Shown here: piece after piece, positions 38,928 through 46,007 of the stretch
How positions within the stretch are numbered: the first letter of the stretch is position 1
Layout: every line of letters begins with the position of its first letter
Source of the DNA: Bifidobacterium sp. ESL0763
Lineage (GTDB): Bacteria > Actinomycetota > Actinomycetes > Actinomycetales > Bifidobacteriaceae
Reading direction: 5' to 3'
NCBI RefSeq assembly: GCF_029433395.1
Contig: NZ_JAQTHW010000002.1
Span: 868,001 to 932,000 of the forward strand
DNA length: 64,000 bases
The notes under the pieces: model-generated
Seen by the model: the letters and a program-made list of their open reading frames with translations, nothing else
The model's database searches: none
Told to the model about the DNA's origin: nothing
Position numbers and translations under genes: made by a program

Positions 38928-38988
38928 AGCAACAATTCTAGGGGAACTCCCCTACACTCGCCGGCCCTCGTCCACGTCCGAACCGGGG

Positions 38989-40176
38989 CTAGAGCACGGA
39001 GCCGCGCTTGGCCCGGGCGCCCTTGTCGACGACGCTCTTGAGCTTGTCGAGCTTGCTGGTCGGGTCGATGTTGGAGACGTCCTTGGTGATGGCCTCCTGC
39101 AGGGTCGTGGCGCTGTCCATCGGCACCTCGACGGCGTTGAACTGGTCGACGAGGCCGTTGACCTGGTCGATCTGCGCGTTGGAGCTGAAGGTGTCGGGGT
39201 CGCCCAGGGCCTCCATCTGCTTGAGGATGTCGTTCTTCTTGTTGACGTAGTCCTGCATGCTGCCCAGGAAGTCGGCGACCGGCTTGTTCGGCACCTTGCC
39301 CACGGACTGGAGCTTGGCGGTGCAGCCGGCGATGAACGTGTCGTATTCCTTGTAGAAGCTGCTGCCGACGGTGTCGCTCTCCACGTTGTTGGTGCAGGCC
39401 TGCTTGACCTCCGACATGCCCTGCATCGACTTGATGAGGTCGCCCATGTAGGCGTTGAAGCTGTCGGCCTTCGGGGCGTAGGCCTCGTAGGCGGCCTTGA
39501 CGTCCGGATCCTTCATGACCTTGAGATTCTTGAAGTCCTTGTTGGCCTGCTCGTTCTTCTTCATGCTGCTCTTGAACTGCGAGAGCTCGGACTTGCTGAT
39601 GCCGTCGGTGCTGGCGCCGTAGGAGGCGGTGACGAAGTCGGCGGTCATGGAGGTGAAGGTGTGCGACATCTCGTTGACGTCCGACTGGGCCGCGCGGTAA
39701 TCCTTCTCCTTGGGCCCGCCGATGACGCCGGCTACGTCGAGGCCGAGCACCACAGCCACCACGACCACGATGGCGACGACGACGGTGACGACGATCTTGG
39801 CGTTCTTGCTCATGCCCTTCTTCTGCTCGACGGGCATGCCCGGCTGCATCGGCTGGCCGTCGGGGCCGACCGCCATGCCTTCGGGCTGGTAGCCGGGCTG
39901 GGCGCCCTGCATGGACTGGCCATCATAGGGCATCTGGCCTTGGGCGGGCATCTGGCCCTGGGCAGGCATCTGTCCGTCCATCTGCGGCTGCTGGTCGGCA
40001 CCGGGGAATCCGGCTTGCTGGCCGTCGAAGGCACCCTGGCCCTGCGGCGCGGGGGCTCCTGCCATGCCATCGTTGGCGGGCATCGGCGCCTGGCCCATGT
40101 CCGGCTGCCCCTGGGGCATTGGCTGGTCGCCGTTCATCGGCGCGCCGCCGCCTTGCATATCGCGCTGGTCTGTCAT
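38989..40176 (-). CDS. Membrane protein with Met/Gln/Pro/Gly-rich N-terminus
   Basis: Not recognised. 395 residues: an N-terminal low-complexity region (about 1-115, repeats such as GQMPAQGQMPAQGQMP), Lys-rich KKGMSKNAK, one membrane helix at about 122-146, and an extracellular helical domain of about 250 residues with two cysteines (ACTNN, AGCTAK), ending in a basic tail. AAGGGAG supports ATG 40176. It follows a gene of the same architecture, and the two may be paralogues or partners. No sorting motif is present. Confidence 0.75.
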   Translation of the reverse strand: MTDQRDMQGGGAPMNGDQPMPQGQPDMGQAPMPANDGMAGAPAPQGQGAFDGQQAGFPGADQQPQMDGQMPAQGQMPAQGQMPYDGQSMQGAQPGYQPEGMAVGPDGQPMQPGMPVEQKKGMSKNAKIVVTVVVAIVVVVAVVLGLDVAGVIGGPKEKDYRAAQSDVNEMSHTFTSMTADFVTASYGASTDGISKSELSQFKSSMKKNEQANKDFKNLKVMKDPDVKAAYEAYAPKADSFNAYMGDLIKSMQGMSEVKQACTNNVESDTVGSSFYKEYDTFIAGCTAKLQSVGKVPNKPVADFLGSMQDYVNKKNDILKQMEALGDPDTFSSNAQIDQVNGLVDQFNAVEVPMDSATTLQEAITKDVSNIDPTSKLDKLKSVVDKGARAKRGSVL

Positions 40177-40328
40177 CTGATCTCCCTTGCTATCGATGTC
40201 GTCCCGTCTGAAGGACAAAGACATAACAGTGTATAATGATATACCTTATGATGTAATGCAATTACGCTGTACGCCACGTCTTCACCATGGTTCTACACCA
40301 TCGAAGCGCGGTCGGTGGCGCCGATGAT

Positions 40329-42317
40329 CTACGAATTGACCGACCGGCGCAGGTCGTCCAACGACTGTTCGAGCTTGGCCTTCTTGCGCTGATTGGCGAG
40401 ACTGTCGCCGAAGTGGGTGAACGCCGAATCGCCGTCGTCCTGCTCGATGCTGACGTCCAGCTGCCGCTTGAGTCTGTCGAAACGCGAATCCATGTCGTAG
40501 CGTTCACTGGATTTTTTGGTGGCGACGCGCGCCTGCATCTTCGTCAGGGTCTCCTGCATGCTGTCCATGCGGGCGCTGGAAAGGGCGTACATCTTGGCCA
40601 GCGGCTCGTTCTGGGTGCCATCGAAGGGTGCGAGCGCCGCCTTGCAGGTGTTGATGTAATCGGCATAGATGCCGGTCTGCCGCTCGTCGCTTCCGATGGC
40701 CTCCGGCGCGGTCGTGCAGGCTCCCTTGGCGGTCGAGACCTGCACGATGTTGGCCGCGTAGTCCTGGTCGATGGCCAGTTCCTTGGCATAGCTCTTCTCG
40801 TACTTGTCCCACGCGGGGCGGTACTTCGCATCCGAGGCGACCGGCAGCTTGGAGAGCGCGTCGTGGGCCTGCTGGATATCGGCGATGTCGGTGTTGAGGT
40901 CGGCGGCGTCGTCGGCATCCAGCTCGCCCATGCCGGTCACGTTCATGTTCTCGATGTCCTGGTCGAGCGTGTCATGGGCCAGCTCGAGCTTGTCGAGCGC
41001 CTTCACGGCCTTTTTGTCATCGGCGTCGTCGCCATAGTACTGCGTCGGCAGGCTGGGGTCGCCGTCGTAGGCCAGGGCCTCGATCAGCCGGTCAAGTTTC
41101 CAATCGGCGTGGCAGGCCTCGCGCGCCTTGCGCAGGTCGCGGGCGTACTGGTACTGCATGTCGCTGACCTCGCCCGAGATGTCGGCGGCGTCCATCGCCT
41201 GGCTCTCCTGGTCGCTGATGCCGCCGCCCTGGTCCTGGCCCGCCATGGAGTGCAGCGTATCGGCGCCGGCGCGGCCCTTGTCGACCACCGCGCCGACCTG
41301 CGTGGCGAGCTGCTGGGCGGACTGGTTTTTCGAGGCGGCCAGCGGCTCGAGCGCGGCGCGGCACGAGGCGTCGACCTTCACGTATTTGCCGTACTGGATG
41401 TCGTCCATCGGGTCGAACGGGAACGAGCCACAGGTCTTGACCGCCTTGGTGACGGCCTTCTGGTTGCCGAGGAACTCTTCGACCTGCGCCTGCTCGTCGC
41501 CGGACGCCTTGAGGTAACGTTGCAGACGCAGCTTCGCATGCGGCTTGCGCATCTCGGAGCGCTTGGCGAAGGTCGCGTCCTCCGTCTTGATCTGCTTGAG
41601 CAGATCCTCGATCTTCTGGACGTCCTTGCTTGAGATGGAGTCGTCAGTGTCGATGTCCGAGATCGCGCTGTCGAGCTTGCTGCCGAGCTGGGCAATCTTC
41701 TCCTGCTCGCTATAGGGATAGTCCAGGGCCGTGGGCTGGTGTGTCATATGCATCCTCATCAACGCCACTCGGCCGCGCGGCGAATGCAGGAATACCACGC
41801 CGCCGGCGATCATGGCCACGGCGACGATCACGGCGATGACCGCGAACACCGGTCCCCGCGAGCGCTTCCCGACCGTCTTCACGTAGGGGTTGCCCTGGGC
41901 ATCCGCGGCGACATAGGGTTGCGGCTGCGGGTACGAGTCCGGTACTTGCTGGTAGGGAGCCTGCGCCCCCACCACGTAGGGGTTCCGCGTCTCCTGGTAA
42001 ACGGGGACAGCGTTCTGAGCACCATCGGCCTGCCACGTCTGGGGCACGGGACCATTGGCTTGCCATCCGGTCGCGTCCGAGTTGTTTTGGCCGGGCCAGG
42101 CGGCGCCACCGGGCTCGCCTAACGATCCGGCGCCAACACCATTGCCGCCGTCGGTTCCGGTGTTCATGCCCATATCGGCGCCATGGCCCCCATCGCCGGG
42201 CTCCTGGTCGAACGGCTGCTGCGCCGGTTCGTCGAACGGTTCCTGATCGCGCCCTCGTGCCACGCCGACCCCCACTCTCGTCTCTGCGGTCTCTTCCAGG
42301 CCGATGATCACGGCCAC
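40329..42317 (-). CDS. Large membrane-anchored extracellular helical protein
   Basis: Not recognised. 662 residues: a Gly/Gln/Pro/Asn-rich cytoplasmic N-terminus (about 1-155), one membrane helix at about 158-180 (GPVFAVIAVIVAVAMIAGGVVFL), then about 480 residues of predicted helical, Asp/Lys/Ala-rich extracellular sequence with several spaced cysteines (TCGSFPF, SCRAA, EACHAD, GACTTA, NTCKAA). The GTG at 42317 lies 6 nt after a TATACT box, suggesting a leaderless start. It precedes the similar 395-residue gene. Confidence 0.75.
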   Translation of the reverse strand: MAVIIGLEETAETRVGVGVARGRDQEPFDEPAQQPFDQEPGDGGHGADMGMNTGTDGGNGVGAGSLGEPGGAAWPGQNNSDATGWQANGPVPQTWQADGAQNAVPVYQETRNPYVVGAQAPYQQVPDSYPQPQPYVAADAQGNPYVKTVGKRSRGPVFAVIAVIVAVAMIAGGVVFLHSPRGRVALMRMHMTHQPTALDYPYSEQEKIAQLGSKLDSAISDIDTDDSISSKDVQKIEDLLKQIKTEDATFAKRSEMRKPHAKLRLQRYLKASGDEQAQVEEFLGNQKAVTKAVKTCGSFPFDPMDDIQYGKYVKVDASCRAALEPLAASKNQSAQQLATQVGAVVDKGRAGADTLHSMAGQDQGGGISDQESQAMDAADISGEVSDMQYQYARDLRKAREACHADWKLDRLIEALAYDGDPSLPTQYYGDDADDKKAVKALDKLELAHDTLDQDIENMNVTGMGELDADDAADLNTDIADIQQAHDALSKLPVASDAKYRPAWDKYEKSYAKELAIDQDYAANIVQVSTAKGACTTAPEAIGSDERQTGIYADYINTCKAALAPFDGTQNEPLAKMYALSSARMDSMQETLTKMQARVATKKSSERYDMDSRFDRLKRQLDVSIEQDDGDSAFTHFGDSLANQRKKAKLEQSLDDLRRSVNS

Positions 42318-42323
42318 GTCTCA

Positions 42324-42329
42324 AGTATA
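42324..42329 (-). promoter_or_regulatory. -10 box for the leaderless 662-residue gene
   Basis: Minus-strand TATACT (42329-42324) is followed by six bases and the GTG start. No Shine-Dalgarno sequence and no good -35 box are visible. Confidence 0.45.
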
Positions 42330-42460
42330 GCCAGCGAGCCGATCCGCGTGGATGGAAGCTATCATGGATGCCGTCAAGGCGCGACCTCCCCATCAAAGTC
42401 CTGTCAAGGAGGGAGCGTGTCGGCGATGACGGTTCAGACCCCGCGACACGCCGCGTGTCC

Positions 42461-42491
42461 TTGACCCTGACACGATGTCAGGCCCTAGCGT
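42461..42491 (+). promoter_or_regulatory. MerR-type promoter with 19-bp spacer and operator
   Basis: TTGACC (42461-42466) and TAGCGT (42486-42491) are separated by 19 bp, two more than optimal, and the spacer contains the perfect dyad CTGACA-CGA-TGTCAG (42467-42481). This is the classical MerR-family arrangement, in which the regulator untwists the overlong spacer. It is directly upstream of the merR-like gene, so autoregulation is expected. Confidence 0.8.
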
Positions 42492-42552
42492 CGTTGTTGG
42501 CGGCCACACCCGTGGTCGCCCGGCAACGACGAACGCGAAAGAGAGGGAAGCG

Positions 42553-43449
42553 ATGATGGAGGAAAGCGAAGAACCGTGTCGGCATGACCGGCGCAACCGC
42601 CGCGACGACACGGAACCGCAGGGCCATGCTCGCACCGACGGCTCCGGCACCTCCAACGCAGGCGATGACGACCGTCCCCTCGCCGAACAAGAGGCCCTGA
42701 GCGTGGGCGAGGTCTCGCGGATGTTCCACGTGAGCGTGCGCATGCTTCGCCATTGGGACGGGCTCGGCCTTCTCACGCCCCGACGCGGCCCCAACGGCTA
42801 CCGCGAGTACCGCGTGCGGGACCTCAACCGCCTTCGCCGTCTGCTGACTTACAAGGAGCTGGGCATTCCAGGCGCCGACATCGGACCGCTGCTTGAGGCC
42901 GCGGCACCGGAGGTCATCGAGACGCTCGCCAAGCAACGCGACGCCATCGATGCCAGGATCCGCGATCTGCGCGGCGACCTGGGCAGGCTTGACCGGCTCA
43001 TCGACATCGCACGGAAGGGGTCCACCATGGCGGACACGACGGACAAAACAATGCACGAGCTCCAGGCCGAAGCACAGAGGCGCTGGGGCGAGAGCACACA
43101 GTGGATGGAGTACGCCGAGCGCAAGGCCTCCACCACCGACGGGCAACGGCGGGAGGCAGGCGAACGGATGAGGAACGTCGAGCGGCAGCTGGGCGAGGCG
43201 AAACGGCGCGGAGTGAGGCCCGGCAGCATCGAGGCGAACGCGCTGGTCGAGGAGCATCGGCGCTCGATCCCCCAGTTCGAGGTGAGCCCGTCGATGCACG
43301 TGCTGCTCGGTCGGATGTACGCCGCCGACGAGCGCTTCGCAAGACATTACGACGACATCGAGCCCGGCCTGGCCGCCTGGCTGCACGAGGCCATCGACGC
43401 CGCCGCCAGGGCCCAGGGCCTCAACCCCGCTCGCGCCCGCTGGGAGTGA
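42553..43449 (+). CDS. MerR-family regulator with TipAS antibiotic-recognition domain
   Basis: 298-residue transcription activator. After a polar N-terminus (about 1-48) comes the MerR winged helix (LSVGEVSRMFHVSVRMLRHWDGLGLL) and coiled coil, then from about residue 160 a TipAS-like domain (WMEYAERKASTTDGQRREAGERM, later MHVLLGRMYAADERFARHYDDI). TipAS domains bind thiopeptides or other multicyclic compounds. AGAGGG precedes the ATG pair at 42553/42556. No resistance gene is next to it, so targets besides itself are unknown. Confidence 0.88.
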   Translation: MMEESEEPCRHDRRNRRDDTEPQGHARTDGSGTSNAGDDDRPLAEQEALSVGEVSRMFHVSVRMLRHWDGLGLLTPRRGPNGYREYRVRDLNRLRRLLTYKELGIPGADIGPLLEAAAPEVIETLAKQRDAIDARIRDLRGDLGRLDRLIDIARKGSTMADTTDKTMHELQAEAQRRWGESTQWMEYAERKASTTDGQRREAGERMRNVERQLGEAKRRGVRPGSIEANALVEEHRRSIPQFEVSPSMHVLLGRMYAADERFARHYDDIEPGLAAWLHEAIDAAARAQGLNPARARWE

Positions 43450-43459
43450 GCCTGCGCAA

Positions 43460-44182
43460 TCAGAGGCCGTTGGGAACCAGGGTGAGCAGGCGGACGCCGG
43501 TTGATTCCTCGACGCTGACGGTACCGAGCGTGCACGCGACTTGTTCGACGTCATCGGTGCGCGCGTCGAGGAGGGCCCGAGCCAGCAGGCCACGGTAGTG
43601 CTTGGCCATGTGGGAGATGGTCTTGCCTTCCGAGTTGGTGATCCGCACATCCCACCACGGGCCTTCATCGCCGTTGGCCGGCTCGGGTTTGGTGACCCGA
43701 TACAGGCCCGAGCGCAGCTCGACGCTCGCTTCGCCGCCCTGCCCATCGTCCGGATCCCAGCCGGCGAGCGCCTGGCGCCAGAAGGTCTTGAGCGGTCCGA
43801 TGCCCGGCAGCGAGACGTTCATGGAGAGCCGGTAGGCGGGGATCGGGTCCTCTCCACTCGTCACGCCGAACAGTCCCGAAAAGATGAGCACGTCGTCGCC
43901 CTCGCGCAGCCGGGCCGCGTCGTAAAGCACCCCCGTATAGACCTCGCGTGCCGGCGCGCACGGCAGTTGGTCGAAATCGCGCTGGGCGACGACCTCGGCC
44001 ATTCCCTTCTTCCCCACCTTCAGGACCTTCGCGGCGTCCTCGCCACGCGAGACCCGCAGCAGCGCCGCAAGCACCTCGGCCCTGGCGTCGTTGAGTTCGG
44101 GGAACGAGAGGGAATCCATGTCGAACGACGGCCCGCTTTTTGGGGCGGTCTTGCCTTCGGAAGGCGGCAGTAGCAAACGCAT
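43460..44182 (-). CDS. yaaA: YaaA-family peroxide stress protein
   Basis: 240-residue member of the YaaA/UPF0246 family, which in E. coli limits free iron during peroxide stress and binds DNA. The start MRLLLPPSEGKTAP and ISHMAKHYRGLLAR near the C-terminus are family motifs. ATG 44182 lies 7 nt after a TAGACT box, so it may be leaderless, although GGGAGG is immediately adjacent. It is divergent from katA with 205 bp between, suggesting joint use in oxidant defence. Confidence 0.85.
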   Translation of the reverse strand: MRLLLPPSEGKTAPKSGPSFDMDSLSFPELNDARAEVLAALLRVSRGEDAAKVLKVGKKGMAEVVAQRDFDQLPCAPAREVYTGVLYDAARLREGDDVLIFSGLFGVTSGEDPIPAYRLSMNVSLPGIGPLKTFWRQALAGWDPDDGQGGEASVELRSGLYRVTKPEPANGDEGPWWDVRITNSEGKTISHMAKHYRGLLARALLDARTDDVEQVACTLGTVSVEESTGVRLLTLVPNGL

Positions 44183-44189
44183 GCCTCCC

Positions 44190-44195
44190 AGTCTA
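44190..44195 (-). promoter_or_regulatory. Candidate -10 box of yaaA
   Basis: Minus-strand TAGACT ends seven bases before the yaaA ATG. The shared 205-bp yaaA-katA region also contains GCGCCGTC three times (44232, 44258, 44281), which may only reflect its GC-rich composition. Confidence 0.35.
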
Positions 44196-44327
44196 GCCAG
44201 TCGCTTGGCGAACGGATTTCGTCGCGCCAAAGCGCCGTCGCAACCGTGCCTCTGCAAGCGCCGTCTGCGCCCTGCGGGACGCGCCGTCTCGCAGACGTGT
44301 GGAACATCACAGTAGCCGCGAAAACCC

Positions 44328-44356
44328 TTGTGTGGAGCGCATCACGTTGTTATGGT
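44328..44356 (+). promoter_or_regulatory. katA promoter
   Basis: TTGTGT (44328-44333), 17-bp spacer, TATGGT (44351-44356), giving a leader of about 25 nt with AAGAGG before the katA ATG. Confidence 0.55.
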
Positions 44357-44387
44357 GGCCTGACATCCATGATGAAAAGAGGATAGT

Positions 44388-45845
44388 ATGACCGATACGC
44401 TCAACACCGCCTCCGGGCAGCCCTGGGCCGACAACAACCATTCGCAGACCGCCGGCGTGCGTGGCCCGGTGCTCCTGCAGGACTACCAGCTGGTCGAGAA
44501 GCTGGCCCACTTCAACCGCGAGCGCATCCCCGAGCGCGTGGTGCACGCCAAGGGCGCCGGCGCCTACGGCACCTTCAAGCTCACCCGCGACATGAGCGAG
44601 TACACCAAGGCCGACGTCTTCACAGGCGTCGGTAAGGAGACCCCGGTCTTCCTTCGCTTCTCCCAGGTGGCCGGCGAGCTCGGCTACCCCGACACCCTGC
44701 GCGACGTGCGCGGCTTCGCGCTGCGCTTCTACACCCAGCAGGGCAACTACGACATCGTGGGCAACAACACCCCGACCTTCTTCATCCAGGACCCGCTGAA
44801 GTTCCCCGACTTCATCCACTCCCAGAAGCGCGACCCGCGCACCCACCTGCGCAACGCGACCCGCCAGTGGGATTTCTGGGCGCACTCCCCCGAGACCGTG
44901 CATCAGGTGACCTACCTGATGGGCGACCGCGGCAACCCGGCCAGCTACCGCACCATGAACGGCTACGGCAGCCACACCTTCAAGTGGGTCACCGCCGACG
45001 GCACCGCCTTCTGGGTCAAGTACCACTTCATGAGCGAGCAGGGCGTGCAGAACATGAGCGAGGAGGCCGCCATCAAGGCCTCCAGCGAGGACACCGACTA
45101 CCTGCTGCACGAGCTCTTCGACGCCATCGAGTCCGAGAACTACCCGTCGTGGAAGGTCTGCGTGCAGATCCTGCCCTACGAGGAGGGCCTCAACTACAAG
45201 CACGACATCTTCGACATCACTAAGGTCGTCTCCCACAAGGACTACCCGCTGATCGAGATCGGCGAGTTCACCCTCAACCGCAACCCCGACAACTACTTCG
45301 AGGACGTGGAGGAGGCAGCGTTCGCGCCGGCCAACTTCGTGCCGGGCATCGAGCCCTCCCCCGACAAGATGCTGCAGGGCCGCATCTTCGCCTACAAGGA
45401 CGCCGCACGCTACCGCCTCGGCGCCAACTACGAGCAGCTAAAGGTCAACCGCCCGCTCAACGAGGTGCACAACTACGAGCGCGACGGCTTCATGTCGAAC
45501 AACGCGCAGGACGGCGCCGTCGACTACGAACCGAACAGCTTCGACGGCCCGGCCGAGGACACCTCCGCCCGCAACCACGGCGACGCCTTGGAAGGCAGGA
45601 CCGGCAACTACGCCGCCTACGAGCCCGACAACTTCTCCGCCGCCGGCGACCTCTACCGTATCCTGAGCGAGGACGAGAAGCAGCGTCTGGTCGCCACCAT
45701 CGCGGGTGGCCTGGGCCAGGTCGAGGGCGAGCACGCCCACGAGATCCAGGTGCTCGAGACCCGCCAGTTCTACATGGCCGACCCGGATTACGGCACCCGC
45801 GTTGCCGAAGCCCTCGGTCTGGACCTGGCCGAGATCGGCAAGTAG
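44388..45845 (+). CDS. katA: Monofunctional haem catalase
   Basis: Breaks down hydrogen peroxide to water and oxygen. The 485-residue small-subunit catalase is complete: distal histidine H53 (RVVHAKGAGAYG), the asparagine in DIVGNNTPTFFIQD (about 126), and proximal haem ligand Y336 in RIFAYKDAARYRLGANY. Few bifidobacteria carry one; B. asteroides and its bee relatives are known exceptions. Codon use matches the neighbours, so any transfer was not recent. It has its own promoter and terminator and is divergent from yaaA. Confidence 0.97.
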   Translation: MTDTLNTASGQPWADNNHSQTAGVRGPVLLQDYQLVEKLAHFNRERIPERVVHAKGAGAYGTFKLTRDMSEYTKADVFTGVGKETPVFLRFSQVAGELGYPDTLRDVRGFALRFYTQQGNYDIVGNNTPTFFIQDPLKFPDFIHSQKRDPRTHLRNATRQWDFWAHSPETVHQVTYLMGDRGNPASYRTMNGYGSHTFKWVTADGTAFWVKYHFMSEQGVQNMSEEAAIKASSEDTDYLLHELFDAIESENYPSWKVCVQILPYEEGLNYKHDIFDITKVVSHKDYPLIEIGEFTLNRNPDNYFEDVEEAAFAPANFVPGIEPSPDKMLQGRIFAYKDAARYRLGANYEQLKVNRPLNEVHNYERDGFMSNNAQDGAVDYEPNSFDGPAEDTSARNHGDALEGRTGNYAAYEPDNFSAAGDLYRILSEDEKQRLVATIAGGLGQVEGEHAHEIQVLETRQFYMADPDYGTRVAEALGLDLAEIGK

Positions 45846-45899
45846 TCCGCGACACCGACCTATGTCGCCGTGGCAAGGTCGAGGCGACATAGACGACAC

Positions 45900-45945
45900 G
45901 GCGGGTGGGTCGCACGCCATATCGTGTGCGACCCACCCGCCTTTT
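45900..45945 (+). terminator. Terminator after katA
   Basis: Sixteen-base perfect arms (45900-45915, 45926-45941) with a 10-nt loop and TTTT. It is convergent with the pilus operon end. Confidence 0.9.
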
Positions 45946-46007
45946 CACATCGGTCCGAACAGGCCGGTCGGTGCCGTGGCATCACCACCGCCGACGGCCC
46001 CCCCACG

